This document shows, piece after piece, positions 7,679 through 16,165 of a DNA stretch of 64,000 nt (within the stretch, counting starts at the first letter, position 1; each line of letters opens with the position of its first letter). The notes under the pieces are model-generated. The model did no database searches and was not told the DNA's origin. It saw only the letters and a program-made list of their open reading frames with translations. The position numbers and the translations under genes were made by a program. Where the stretch lies: assembly GCA_000245075.1 (NCBI GenBank), contig JH599955.1:8875-72874 (forward strand). Direction: 5' to 3'. Source of the stretch: Acetobacteraceae bacterium AT-5844. Lineage in GTDB: Bacteria > Pseudomonadota > Alphaproteobacteria > Acetobacterales > Acetobacteraceae.

Positions 7679-8764
7679 TCACACGCTCAGGACATCGGCT
7701 GTGACGCGCTCGGCGAAGCGCTTGGGATCGGTATTCGCGCGCATGACGCCGACAGACTTCAGCTCCTCGGCGTAGAGCTGGATCTCCTGCCGGATGTCGC
7801 TGCCGGCCGGGCTGTGGCCATGGGTATGGCTCTTCAGCATGGCGATGAGATCTTCCCGGTTCACCCGGCCCGGCGCGTAGTCCATGAAGGCGTCCGCGGC
7901 GATGAAGGGGTCGGAGGCAGCAACGTGCTGCGCCTCGATCAGCGCACGCGTCAGCGCGGCGGCCACCTGCGGCTCGTTCTTCACCAGGCTGCCCGCCACA
8001 CCGATGATGCAGCAGGCCCGGTGCGCCCACTCGCCTGTCAGATTGGTCGCCACCTCCACCAACTGCTTGTCGCGGATCAGGGTCCAGGCAATGGGGTCGC
8101 CGGCGGCAAAGGCATGGGCTTCGCCCCGCTCCAGCGCCAGGCTGAAGACATGCGGCGGGAACACGCGCCAGGTTACGTCCTTGTCGGGATCGATGCCGCG
8201 ACGCTTCAGCAGCATCGAGAAGAAGTTCTTGTCAGCACCGGCCATGTCGCTGACCGCGATGGTCTTGCCACGGATGGATTGAATATCCGTGGTCAGCCCG
8301 GCGGAAGCAGACCCTGCCAGGCGCATGCAGCCACCATGCGTGCCGCCGGTGATCTTCACATCGAAGCCCATTTCCAGGGGCTTCAGCCAGCGCAACGCCA
8401 TGCCCACACCGGCATCCGCCTTCCGGGTGGCAATGGCTTCCAGCAGCGCTTCGGTAGAGCCGCCGAAATTCACCAGCTCCACCTCCAGCCCATGGCGGGC
8501 GAGGATTCCAGCGCGGCGCGCAACCTCGACGGGCGAAGTGCAGATGGAGGTGGCGTTCCAGGCCAGGGTCAGCTTCCGGGCGGCGCCGGTCGAGGAGACG
8601 GGAGTCAGACAGGTCGGGGCATTACGGAGCATGGCTTCAAAGGCGCGGCGTTCCGCGCTCAGAGGGGCAAAGCCGGCGAGGGGCAGTACGAGACTGCTGA
8701 GACCCAGCGCTGCCAGAGCCTTGCGGCGACCCATGCGGACTGTGTCCGCTTCGCGATCCGTCAT
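7679..8764 (-). CDS. Periplasmic solute-binding protein, SsuA/TauA type
   Basis: A 361-residue binding protein of the nitrate/sulfonate/taurine (NMT1/THI5-like) class and first gene of the operon. The N-terminus has twin arginines in MGRRKALAALGLSSLVLPLA, consistent with Tat export, and this could be the true start (ATG at 8734). I keep the ATG at 8764 because GGGGG lies six bases before it. Family features are the LARHGLEVELVNFGGSTEALLEAI segment, the IRGKTIAVSDMAGADKNFFSMLL segment typical of SsuA-like proteins, and WRVFPPHVFSLALERGEAHAF. The flavin-enzyme neighbours suggest an organosulfur ligand. Confidence 0.87.
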   Translation of the reverse strand: MTDREADTVRMGRRKALAALGLSSLVLPLAGFAPLSAERRAFEAMLRNAPTCLTPVSSTGAARKLTLAWNATSICTSPVEVARRAGILARHGLEVELVNFGGSTEALLEAIATRKADAGVGMALRWLKPLEMGFDVKITGGTHGGCMRLAGSASAGLTTDIQSIRGKTIAVSDMAGADKNFFSMLLKRRGIDPDKDVTWRVFPPHVFSLALERGEAHAFAAGDPIAWTLIRDKQLVEVATNLTGEWAHRACCIIGVAGSLVKNEPQVAAALTRALIEAQHVAASDPFIAADAFMDYAPGRVNREDLIAMLKSHTHGHSPAGSDIRQEIQLYAEELKSVGVMRANTDPKRFAERVTADVLSV

Positions 8765-8818
8765 TTTAAACCCCCAGGAAGGGACAAGCCTTCCCTATCA
8801 CGCATTGTGAACGGGTTT

Positions 8819-8848
8819 ATGATCGAATCACTTCGTAATATGAGTCAA
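8819..8848 (-). promoter_or_regulatory. Candidate sigma-70 promoter for the organosulfur operon
   Basis: On the minus strand TTGACT (8848-8843) is followed after 18 bases by GATCAT (8824-8819). The match to consensus is five of six at -35 and four of six at -10. It lies about 55 bases before the binding-protein start codon in the AT-rich part of a 263-base gap, where an operon promoter is expected. Confidence 0.45.
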
Positions 8849-9027
8849 TTATCTTTTTGCGCGCGTAGATTTACGGCTGCCAGTCACAGCGCGCCATCCC
8901 TAGCAATCGCCTGAAATATCGAGAAAAATGGCAGACAGCCTGCCCACTTCTCCCTCGTGGGAAGGAGCATAAACCCCGCCAGGGACTGGGAATGAGCGCC
9001 GAGTAAGGCCCCGGCCAGTTGCGAGTG

Positions 9028-9813
9028 TTAGTACTCCGCAGGCGGGCGTAGCCGCGCCTCAAGCCGCTCTACCTCCTGCCGGAGCAGGCTTATGATAGCT
9101 GGACGCTTCTCCGGCAGCATTCGCTCCGAAATGGCGGAGCAACTGATCGAGGCAATAGGCCGCCCCCAGGCGTCGCGAGCTGCCATGGCGATGGCGGTCA
9201 TGCCTTTGACAATCACGCCCTCATTCAGGGCATAGCCTTGGGTGCGTGTTTCCGCGACGCCAGCGCGCAGATAATCGTCCGTCACCGGCGCGTAGCGGCC
9301 GACGCGCTCGGGCGCGGTGGCATTGATGGCCCGCTCCACTTCATCGTCCGGCAGAGCGGCCAACAAGGCCAGGGAATGGGCGCCACACCCCAGTGGCCGG
9401 ATGGAACCGACGCGGATGGAAGTGGGCAGGATGGGCGAATCGCCCTCTTCACGTGCCACGCAATGGGTATGATGGCCTGCGAGTACACCCAGCAGGGCCA
9501 CATCCCCTGTCTCCTCCGCCACACGCCGGAGGGACGGGAGGGCAAAACCGCTGAGGTCGAACCTCTGCGAAGCTGCGCGCCCGATCAGCCAGGCCTGAGG
9601 CCCCAGTGCATAACCACCGGGGATGGGCTGGACCAGACCTTCCGCCATCAGCCCCCCCAGCAACCGATGCACTGTCGCCTTGTGCAGGCCGGAGGCCGCC
9701 GCGAGATCCGTCAGCCGCCAGGAGCGCATGGGCGCGCCAGCCAAGTGGCGCAGAAGCATCGAGGCGCGGGAAAGAGTCCTGAGGCTGCTGTCTTGGTCTG
9801 CGGCGGCTGGCAA
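9028..9813 (-). CDS. IclR family transcriptional regulator
   Basis: A 261-residue regulator with an N-terminal winged helix (about residues 10-70; recognition region LAAASGLHKATVHRLLGGLM) and the IclR effector-binding domain (GAHSLALLAALPDDEV, GYALNEGVIVKGMTAIAMAARD). The start is probably TTG at 9813, because the ATG just upstream is in another frame and the first internal ATG would trim the winged helix. It is encoded behind the organosulfur operon on the same strand, 263 bases from its first gene, and could control it, but no operator was identified. The effector is unknown. Confidence 0.85.
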   Translation of the reverse strand: MPAAADQDSSLRTLSRASMLLRHLAGAPMRSWRLTDLAAASGLHKATVHRLLGGLMAEGLVQPIPGGYALGPQAWLIGRAASQRFDLSGFALPSLRRVAEETGDVALLGVLAGHHTHCVAREEGDSPILPTSIRVGSIRPLGCGAHSLALLAALPDDEVERAINATAPERVGRYAPVTDDYLRAGVAETRTQGYALNEGVIVKGMTAIAMAARDAWGRPIASISCSAISERMLPEKRPAIISLLRQEVERLEARLRPPAEY

Positions 9814-10339
9814 CGCGTTTCATCCCATGGAAGGATCAGCAAAGGGAATTTTACTGTCTGATGGCCACGCCGCCTCGACAAGTCAGAAATTGACCTATTT
9901 TCGATCTTTCTCAGTGAAAGTGACCTTTATTTGCCCACTGCCGAAGCAACATGTCTGCTAAGGCGTCAACATCCTATCGCGGGAGCGAGGTCTGAGGGAG
10001 CGGGATCTTCACACAGGCCCGCCCCCCGCGAATCCTCGCTGCAGCGCTCAAGGCACGAAGAAAGTCGTCATGAAACGTGTTTCTGGCTGGTTTGCCCCGC
10101 TTTTGTGCATGTCTGACCCTCGTCAACCCTGGAGCAATGTGACAGTTTAGGGGTGTGCGTTGGCGTTGGACTGCCTATGTAGGGGTCCGGTCGCCACGTG
10201 GCGCGCCCTCCCCCCGAAGAACGTTGTCCTGCCCCGCCCCTGGTGGCCGGGGCAATGCGTTGCGTGGCGGAGGGGGCTAGGCGCCGGATGGCCGGTTTTC
10301 TTGGCCCCCACGAAGAATGAAGAAGGCGCAGGTCTGAGC
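9814..10339. other. Divergent intergenic region upstream of the sigma factor, no gene seen
   Basis: About 526 bases lie between the IclR gene (minus) and the sigma-factor start (plus). The left third is AT-rich and probably carries the IclR promoter. The right part is GC-rich and would be a long leader for the sigma gene. The sigma reading frame stays open upstream to 10160, but those codons do not resemble any sigma-factor domain. I find no tRNA, small RNA signature or convincing promoter pair. Confidence 0.55.
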
Positions 10340-12142
10340 ATGGACGGGATGTTTACGCAGGCGGCGATGGATCAGGACGAAGTGGAGAACGAGCCCTCGC
10401 TGCGCGCACGCACGGGTGCTTTCGGGAATTTCCACGACGGGTCCTGGAACCGTCGTGATGGCGAAACCCCTGCCGCTGCCCCGAGCACCTGGGTGGGTGA
10501 AGACGACGAGCTTCAGCCTGAGGCGGAGGACGAGAACGTCGAGACCGAGGCCTCTGACGAGAGCGAGGAAGGGGCGGTCGACGAGAACGGCGCCCCTGTC
10601 GCCCGCGAGGGCCAGGGCTCCGACGGCAATGTGGATGAGGCCTCCCTCAGCCGCACGGATGACCCCGTGCGCATGTTCCTGCGGGAGATGAGCGGCACCG
10701 ACCTGCTGACCCGCGAGGCCGAGATCGCTGTTGCCCAGCGCATCGAGGCCGGGCGCGACGACATGCTGGCCGGCCTGTGCGAGCACCCCGCCACCTTCAC
10801 CATGCTCACCTCCTGGTACGACGCTATGGTGCAGTGCCAGGTGCCGCTGCGCGACATGGTCGAGGTCGAGGCGATGGCCGCCGCCGATGCCGCGGCTTCC
10901 GGCGAGACAACGGCCGAGGGCGAGGACGCGGACCCCGCCGTCCACTCCACGCTTGAAGAGAAGATGAAGCCGGAGGTCCTGGCTTCCTTCGAGGCGCTGT
11001 TTGCCGCCCGTACCCCGCTGCCCACCCTTTCCGGCGAAGCTGCGGATGCGCTGAAGGCGGAGTTGGCAGGCCTGCTGGCCAATGTGCATCTGCGCCCCGC
11101 GCGGCTGGACATGCTGGTGGCCACAGTCCGTGAGGCCAAGCGCAAGCTGATGGCACTGGATGGCCGCGCCTCCCGTGCGGCCCAGGGCTGCGGTGTCTCG
11201 CATGCCGACTTCATCGCGATCTGGGATGGCAGCGAAGCCGCCGTCGAGGCCGTGCTGAAGCTGGAGAAGCCCCGCCGCCGCGGTGGGCCGGTGGTCGATC
11301 TGAAGGCCGAGCTGGCCAGCGTCCGCGCCGGTATCGCCGCGCTGGAGCAGGAGAACGGCCTCGCCGCCGCCCGCCTGCGCCAGGTCTGCGACGCCGTGGC
11401 CCAGGGCGAGCGCCAGATGCGCCGCGCCAAGGAGGAGCTGGTTCAGGCCAATCTCCGCCTCGTCGTGCACATCGCGAAGCGCTACCGCAACCGCGGCCTG
11501 ATGTTCGGTGACCTCATCCAGGAGGGCAACATCGGCCTGATGCGCGCGGTGGAGAAGTTCGACTGGCGCCGTGGCTTCAAGTTCGGCACCTATGCGACGT
11601 GGTGGGTCCGTCAGGCCATCACCCGTTCCATCGCCGACCAGTCCCGCACCATCCGCGTCCCCGTCCACATGACGGAGACGGCGGCCAAGGTGGCACGCAC
11701 CAGCCGCCGCTTCGCTCAGAAGGCCGGCCGCGAGCCGACGCCGGAGGAGCTGGCGAACGAGCTGGGCATGTCGGCCGACAAGGTCCGCACGGTGCAGCGC
11801 CTGGCCCGCGAGCCGATCAGCCTTGAGGCCCCGATCGGCGAAGAGGATGACGGCCGCCTGGGTGACCTGATCGAGGACGAGAACGCTGTGATGCCGTTCG
11901 ACGCGGCGGCTCGCTCCTCGCTCCGCGACGCGGCGACCAATGTGCTGTCCGGCCTCAGCCCGCGTGAGGAGCGTATCCTGCGCATGCGCTTTGGCATCGG
12001 CGCCGAGAACGAGCACACGCTGGAAGAGGTGGGCCGCACCTTCAACGTGACCCGCGAGCGTATCCGCCAGATCGAGGCGAAGGCGCTGAAGAAGCTCCAG
12101 CAGTCCCGGCGCGGCCGGGCGCTTCGCAGCTTCCTCGCCTGA
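10340..12142 (+). CDS. rpoD: RNA polymerase sigma factor, RpoD-like, lacking recognisable region 1.1
   Basis: A 600-residue sigma-70 family protein from the ATG at 10340. The N-terminal ~105 residues are poorly conserved and strongly acidic (runs such as [17 protein letters not shown]). Region 1.2 starts near residue 107 ([20 protein letters not shown]), followed by a ~230-residue non-conserved insert. Regions 2 (about 369-445, [20 protein letters not shown] and [15 protein letters not shown]), 3 and 4 ([19 protein letters not shown] near 560) follow. Classic region 1.1 is not visible, and region 3 reads [16 protein letters not shown] where alphaproteobacterial RpoD usually has VHMIET. It may therefore be the housekeeping factor of a divergent lineage or a second RpoD paralogue. 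Confidence 0.85.
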   Translation: MDGMFTQAAMDQDEVENEPSLRARTGAFGNFHDGSWNRRDGETPAAAPSTWVGEDDELQPEAEDENVETEASDESEEGAVDENGAPVAREGQGSDGNVDEASLSRTDDPVRMFLREMSGTDLLTREAEIAVAQRIEAGRDDMLAGLCEHPATFTMLTSWYDAMVQCQVPLRDMVEVEAMAAADAAASGETTAEGEDADPAVHSTLEEKMKPEVLASFEALFAARTPLPTLSGEAADALKAELAGLLANVHLRPARLDMLVATVREAKRKLMALDGRASRAAQGCGVSHADFIAIWDGSEAAVEAVLKLEKPRRRGGPVVDLKAELASVRAGIAALEQENGLAAARLRQVCDAVAQGERQMRRAKEELVQANLRLVVHIAKRYRNRGLMFGDLIQEGNIGLMRAVEKFDWRRGFKFGTYATWWVRQAITRSIADQSRTIRVPVHMTETAAKVARTSRRFAQKAGREPTPEELANELGMSADKVRTVQRLAREPISLEAPIGEEDDGRLGDLIEDENAVMPFDAAARSSLRDAATNVLSGLSPREERILRMRFGIGAENEHTLEEVGRTFNVTRERIRQIEAKALKKLQQSRRGRALRSFLA

Positions 12143-12149
12143 TGAAACG

Positions 12150-12179
12150 GGGCGGGATGGGCAACCATCCCGCCCTTTT
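12150..12179 (+). terminator. Rho-independent terminator after the sigma factor
   Basis: GGGCGGGATGG pairs perfectly with CCATCCCGCCC around a GCAA tetraloop, followed by TTTT. It begins eight bases after the sigma-factor stop and ends just before the convergent pcaR stop. Confidence 0.88.
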
Positions 12180-12180
12180 C

Positions 12181-12945
12181 TTATCCGGGGATGCGTTCCG
12201 CCAGCCGGGCCACAGCGCGCCGCAGGGCGGGCAGGAACTGTTCCTCCACCACGGCATCCGTCGCCCGCCCGGCATGGGCGCCGATATTGATGGCTGCCAC
12301 GCAACGCCCCCGCATGTCCCGCACGGGCATCGCCACGGAGCGCAGGCCCGGCTCAAGCTCCTCATTCACCAATGCATAGCCCGCCGCCCGGCTGGCCAGC
12401 ACAGCGGCACGAGTATGCTCGCCCAGAGATGGCGGCTGAAGCTGGGCCAGGAAGGCCTCCAGGCGCGAGTCGGGAAGCGCAGAGAGCAAAGCCCTTCCCA
12501 GCGACGTGCAATGCGCCGGAAGCCTGCTGCCCACCCCGAGGGACACGGACATGATGCGCTTCGCCGCGCTGCGCGCCACATAGATAACGTCCGCGCCATC
12601 GAGGATGGCGGCCGAACAGCTTTCATGCACGGCCTCACGCACCGCTTCCAGCTCCGGTTGCAGGATATCCGGCAGGGGCGTGCTGGAGAGATAGGCTCCG
12701 CCCAGCCGCAGCACCCTGGGCGTTAGGCTGAAGAACTTGCCGTCGAATTCCGCGTAGCCCAGCTCCTGCAAGGTCAGCAGGCAACGGCGCGCGGCCGCGC
12801 GGGTCAGCCCTGTGGCGCGGGCGATGTCCGCGATACTGGCCTTCGGACGCTGCGGATTGAATGCCTCGATGACCGCCAGGCCGCGTGCGAGGCCGCCCAG
12901 CATATCCGCCTTGTCCACCCCGGTTGGCTCGTTATGTGTGCGCAT
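12181..12945 (-). CDS. pcaR: IclR family regulator of the beta-ketoadipate pathway (PcaR/PobR type)
   Basis: A 254-residue IclR regulator. The winged helix spans about residues 17-80 (LARGLAVIEAFNPQRPKASI, then TGLTRAAARRCLLTLQELGY) and the IclR ligand domain follows (AAILDGADVIYVARSAAKRI, LGRALLSALPDSRLEAFLAQ). These segments are typical of PcaR/PobR/CatR, which respond to beta-ketoadipate or aromatic acids. It is divergent from pcaIJF with a 68-base gap. A 17-base inverted repeat covers its own start codon, which suggests autoregulation as well as control of pcaI. Confidence 0.88.
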   Translation of the reverse strand: MRTHNEPTGVDKADMLGGLARGLAVIEAFNPQRPKASIADIARATGLTRAAARRCLLTLQELGYAEFDGKFFSLTPRVLRLGGAYLSSTPLPDILQPELEAVREAVHESCSAAILDGADVIYVARSAAKRIMSVSLGVGSRLPAHCTSLGRALLSALPDSRLEAFLAQLQPPSLGEHTRAAVLASRAAGYALVNEELEPGLRSVAMPVRDMRGRCVAAINIGAHAGRATDAVVEEQFLPALRRAVARLAERIPG

Positions 12946-12953
12946 ATCGCACA
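12937..12953. promoter_or_regulatory. Candidate PcaR operator overlapping the pcaR start codon
   Basis: TGTGCG and CGCACA form perfect 6-base arms around CATAT. The half-site TCGCAC matches the end of the known Pseudomonas PcaR box (GTTCGATAATCGCAC, from memory). It covers the pcaR ATG (12945-12943) and lies 60 bases upstream of pcaI. Confidence 0.55.
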
Positions 12954-13013
12954 GTGTTGCGTAGATCGCCCAAAAGAGTCAACCTTCCCGGCAACCGCAT
13001 CCGGGAGGACGGC

Positions 13014-13709
13014 ATGATCAATAAGGTGGTGCGCGACATGGCCGAAGCCATGTCCGGCATCAAAGACGGCAGCACAGTCTTGGTGGGCGGCTTCGGCTCG
13101 GTGGGCCAGCCGGACGCGCTGATCGACGGGCTCATCGAACAGGGCGCCAAGGATCTCACCGTGGTCGCTAACAATGCCGGCGCGGGGCGTGTGGGCCTGG
13201 CACGGCTGCTCGACATGCGGCGGGTGCGGAAGATCATCTGCTCCTACCCGCGCAGCGCCGGCTCGGTGGTGTTCGAGGAACTGTTCCGCAACCACGAGAT
13301 CGAGCTGGAAGTGGTGCCACAGGGCACGCTGGCGGAGCGGCTGCGCGCCGCCGGTGCCGGCATCCCGGCCTTCTACACGCCCACCGGCTACGGCACCCTG
13401 CTCGCCAAGGGCAAGCAGACAGCGGAATTCAACGGCCAGCACTGCGTGCTGGAAACCGCGCTGAAGGCCGATGTCGCGCTGGTTCAGGCCGAGCTCGCCG
13501 ACCGCTGGGGCAACCTGACCTTCCGGCTCAGTGGCCGCAATTTCAACCCCGTCATGGCGACGGCCGCCGATCTTACCATCGTGCAGGCCAACCGGATCGT
13601 GGAGCTTGGCGAGATTGCGCCGGAGACAGTGGTGACGCCGGGCATCTTCGTGAGCCGCGTGGTGCATGTGCCGGTAGACGCCACTGAAGCGCAGGAGAAG
13701 GCGGCATGA
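13014..13709 (+). CDS. pcaI: 3-oxoadipate CoA-transferase subunit A
   Basis: A 231-residue alpha subunit of the CoA-transferase that moves CoA from succinyl-CoA to 3-oxoadipate, the penultimate step of the beta-ketoadipate pathway for aromatic compounds. The family glycine-rich segment is DGSTVLVGGFGSVGQPDALI near residues 18-37. FYTPTGYGTLLAKGKQTAEF and ALVQAELADRWGNLTFR are also typical. The ATG at 13014 is set by a GGGAGGAC ribosome-binding site. Its stop overlaps the pcaJ start as ATGA, so the two subunits are made together. Expression is likely controlled by the divergent PcaR. Confidence 0.93.
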   Translation: MINKVVRDMAEAMSGIKDGSTVLVGGFGSVGQPDALIDGLIEQGAKDLTVVANNAGAGRVGLARLLDMRRVRKIICSYPRSAGSVVFEELFRNHEIELEVVPQGTLAERLRAAGAGIPAFYTPTGYGTLLAKGKQTAEFNGQHCVLETALKADVALVQAELADRWGNLTFRLSGRNFNPVMATAADLTIVQANRIVELGEIAPETVVTPGIFVSRVVHVPVDATEAQEKAA

Positions 13710-14362
13710 ACGACCTGTCCTTCCAGGCCCTCTCTCGCAAGCAGATGGCGGAGCGCCTGGCGCGCGACATCCCCGAGGGTTGGTATGTCAACCTGGGCAT
13801 CGGCCTGCCGACCATGGTGGCCGACTATGTGCCGCAGGAACGTGAGGTGATCTTCCATTCCGAGAACGGGCTGCTGGGCATGGGCCCTGCCCCCACCCCG
13901 GAACAGGCGGATCCCTGGCTGATCAATGCCGGCAAGCAGCAGGTAACGCTGCGCCCGGGCGGCAGCTTCTTCCACCATGCCGACAGCTTCGCCATCATCC
14001 GTGGCGGGCATCTGGATCTTTGCGTGCTGGGCGCCTTCGAGGTCGCGCAGAACGGCGACATCGCCAACTGGGCGACCTCGGCGGCGGATAACGCACCCGC
14101 CGTCGGCGGCGCCATGGATCTGTCCGCCGGCGCCAAGCGGCTGTGGGTGCTCATGGAGCACACGACCAAGGACGGGCAGCCGAAGCTGGTGGAGCAGTGC
14201 TCCTACCCGCTGACCGCGCTGGGTGCCGTGTCGCGCATCTACACCAATCTCGCGGTTATCGAGGTGCGGCCGCAGGGCTTCACCGTTCTGGAAATGGTGC
14301 CGGGGCTGACGCTCGATGCGCTTCAGGCCCAGACCGGTGCCAAGCTGCATCTGCCGGCCTGA
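13706..14362 (+). CDS. pcaJ: 3-oxoadipate CoA-transferase subunit B
   Basis: A 218-residue beta subunit of the same CoA-transferase. It carries the catalytic glutamate in the SENGLLGMGPAP motif and the family glycine-rich NLGIGLPTMVADYVP segment. Further conserved blocks are GGSFFHHADSFAIIRGGHLD and GAFEVAQNGDIANW. The start codon overlaps pcaI (ATGA) and the thiolase gene starts 12 bases downstream. A short-chain acyl-CoA:acetoacetate transferase could look similar, but the neighbouring thiolase and PcaR favour 3-oxoadipate. Confidence 0.93.
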   Translation: MNDLSFQALSRKQMAERLARDIPEGWYVNLGIGLPTMVADYVPQEREVIFHSENGLLGMGPAPTPEQADPWLINAGKQQVTLRPGGSFFHHADSFAIIRGGHLDLCVLGAFEVAQNGDIANWATSAADNAPAVGGAMDLSAGAKRLWVLMEHTTKDGQPKLVEQCSYPLTALGAVSRIYTNLAVIEVRPQGFTVLEMVPGLTLDALQAQTGAKLHLPA

Positions 14363-14374
14363 GAAGGAAACGAC

Positions 14375-15583
14375 ATGACTGAAGCGTTCATCTGCGACGC
14401 CATCCGTACCCCGATCGGCCGTTACGCGGGCTCCCTGGCGCCGGTCCGGGCGGACGATCTCGGCGCCATTCCGATGAAGGCGCTGATGGCGCGGAATCCG
14501 GGCGTGGACTGGGCCGCGCTGGATGACGTCATTTATGGCTGTGCCAACCAGGCGGGCGAAGACAACCGCAATGTCGCGCGCATGTCCTCGCTGCTCGCAG
14601 GGCTGCCGGACAGCGTCGGCGGCTCTACCGTCAACCGCCTCTGTGGCTCCGGCATGGACGCCACGGGCACGGCGGCACGCGCCATCAAGGCCGGCGAGGC
14701 GGAGCTCATGCTGGCCGGCGGTGTCGAGAGCATGACCCGCGCACCCTTCGTGCAGGGCAAGAGCACCGAAGCCTTCGGCCGTGCAGCGGAGATCTACGAC
14801 ACCACCATCGGCTGGCGGTTCATCAACCCGCTGATGAAGGCGCAGTACGGCGTGGATTCCATGCCGGAGACGGGCGAGAACGTCGCCGCGGATTTCCAGA
14901 TCTCCCGTCAGGACCAGGATCTCTTCGCTTTCCGCAGCCAGCAGCGCGCCAAGGCCGCCCAGGCCGCCGGGCGCTTCGCCGAAGAGATCACGCCGGTCGA
15001 GATCAAGCGCCGCAAGGGCGACCCGATCGTCTTCTCCCAGGACGAGCACCCGCGCCCGGACACGACGCTGGAAGCCCTGGCCAAGCTCGGCACGCCCTTC
15101 CGCAAGGAAGGCGGCACGGTGACGGCCGGCAATGCCTCCGGCGTCAATGACGGCGCCTGCGCGCTGATCCTCGCCAGTGAGGCCGCTGCGGGCCGGTATG
15201 GGCTGACGCCGCGCGCCCGCGTGGTGGCCATGGCGACGGCCGGGGTGCCGCCGCGCATCATGGGCTTCGGCCCTGCTCCCGCCACCCGCAAGGTGCTGGC
15301 CAAGGCCGGGCTGAAGCTCTCCGACATTGATGTCATCGAGCTGAACGAGGCGTTCGCGTCCCAGGCCCTGGCCGTGATGCGGGATCTCGGCCTGCCCGAT
15401 GATGCGGAGCATGTGAACCCGAATGGCGGCGCCATCGCGCTGGGCCATCCGCTCGGCATGTCCGGCGCCCGTATCGTGCAGACGGCGGTGGCCGAGCTGC
15501 ACCGCCGCCAGGGACGCTACGCCGTGGCCACCATGTGCATCGGCGTCGGCCAGGGTATCGCCATCGTGCTTGAGCGCGTCTGA
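14375..15583 (+). CDS. pcaF: 3-oxoadipyl-CoA thiolase
   Basis: A 402-residue thiolase that cleaves 3-oxoadipyl-CoA to succinyl-CoA and acetyl-CoA, the last beta-ketoadipate step. The nucleophilic cysteine is in [20 protein letters not shown]. The catalytic histidine is in [20 protein letters not shown] and the second cysteine in [10 protein letters not shown]. Its N-terminus ([20 protein letters not shown]) matches PcaF rather than acetyl-CoA acetyltransferase PhaA. It is the third gene of pcaIJF, and its last codons are repeated in tandem just after the stop. Confidence 0.93.
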   Translation: MTEAFICDAIRTPIGRYAGSLAPVRADDLGAIPMKALMARNPGVDWAALDDVIYGCANQAGEDNRNVARMSSLLAGLPDSVGGSTVNRLCGSGMDATGTAARAIKAGEAELMLAGGVESMTRAPFVQGKSTEAFGRAAEIYDTTIGWRFINPLMKAQYGVDSMPETGENVAADFQISRQDQDLFAFRSQQRAKAAQAAGRFAEEITPVEIKRRKGDPIVFSQDEHPRPDTTLEALAKLGTPFRKEGGTVTAGNASGVNDGACALILASEAAAGRYGLTPRARVVAMATAGVPPRIMGFGPAPATRKVLAKAGLKLSDIDVIELNEAFASQALAVMRDLGLPDDAEHVNPNGGAIALGHPLGMSGARIVQTAVAELHRRQGRYAVATMCIGVGQGIAIVLERV

Positions 15584-15607
15584 ATGATTGCGCTGGAGCG
15601 CGTCTGA
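15560..15607 (+). repeat. Imperfect 24-base tandem duplication of the pcaF tail
   Basis: Bases 15560-15583 (the last seven pcaF codons and stop, AIVLERV*) are followed directly by a 24-base copy reading MIALERV*. The last 12 bases (GAGCGCGTCTGA) are identical and 18 of 24 match overall. The second copy is outside the coding sequence. Confidence 0.75.
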
Positions 15608-15619
15608 GACTTCGGCTTT

Positions 15620-15640
15620 CCGGGGGCGCCACGCCCCCGG
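15620..15640. terminator. Hairpin between convergent pcaF and the unknown gene
   Basis: CCGGGGGCG pairs with CGCCCCCGG over nine bases around a three-base loop. There is no strong T-run. Its position between convergent stops suggests a bidirectional terminator. Confidence 0.6.
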
Positions 15641-15650
15641 GATATACCGG

Positions 15651-16154
15651 TTAATGCACCCAGCTCGGCATCGGAGCGACAATCCGGCCGGCGGGCAGCA
15701 CGAGGGTATGCCGGCGCACCGCCGCCTCGGCCTCCGGCAGATACTGCCCGGCCTCGTTCAGAGCCGCTATCAGCCGAGCAGCGCTGCTGCGGGCGGCCAG
15801 GGCGGCGCCGGGCGTCATCATACCCCGCAGCAGGCCCAGCGCCTCATCCACCTGCCCCTGCTGCTGCAAGGCGAAGACATCGAGCAGGGCGCGCTCATCC
15901 GCGCTGACGGTGTCGCAGCAGACGCAATTCACCTCCAGCATCCGGGTCGCGCCCTGGCTGAGGGTCCACATGAAGCCGTCCAGATAACCTGTCGCCGTCG
16001 GCGCGCCGAGATCGGCATAGAGATCGCCGATGCGGCCGGCGACATCGGCACCTTTGCACAGCCCCACCACCCAGGCCTGCATCGACCAGAGCAGGGCGTT
16101 CTCCAGCGCCGGAAGCGCGGAGCGGGGCAAGTCGTCATTGGCGGCGAAGATCAT
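15651..16154 (-). CDS. Uncharacterised protein with a CVCC cysteine cluster
   Basis: A 167-residue protein starting MIFAANDDLPRSALPALENA, with a GAGGAGCACG ribosome-binding site before the ATG at 16154. It has no signal peptide and no membrane helix. It contains a cysteine cluster EVNCVCCDTVSADE near the middle and alanine-rich helical stretches (AALAARSSAARLIAALNEAG). I do not recognise the family. It follows the nitroreductase gene by 11 bases and is probably cotranscribed with it. The cysteines could bind metal or take part in redox chemistry, but this is only a suggestion. Confidence 0.6.
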   Translation of the reverse strand: MIFAANDDLPRSALPALENALLWSMQAWVVGLCKGADVAGRIGDLYADLGAPTATGYLDGFMWTLSQGATRMLEVNCVCCDTVSADERALLDVFALQQQGQVDEALGLLRGMMTPGAALAARSSAARLIAALNEAGQYLPEAEAAVRRHTLVLPAGRIVAPMPSWVH

Positions 16155-16165
16155 CGTGCTCCTCT

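Noticed and set aside
10159-10181. TTGGCG/TTGGAC and TATGTA as a promoter for the sigma factor
   Set aside because: The spacing between the hexamers is only 4-10 bases, far from the 16-18 needed.
10160-10339. A 60-codon N-terminal extension of the sigma factor
   Set aside because: The frame is open, but the residues are tryptophan/proline/arginine-rich and unlike region 1.1. The ATG at 10340 gives an acidic N-terminus more like the rest of the protein.
10277-12304. A 675-codon minus-strand frame covering the sigma factor
   Set aside because: It is a shadow of the GC-rich sigma gene and crosses its terminator.
13484-15682. A 732-codon open frame antisense to pcaIJF
   Set aside because: It results from the high GC content of the third codon positions of pcaJ and pcaF. 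Its product resembles no family, and the forward genes are complete.
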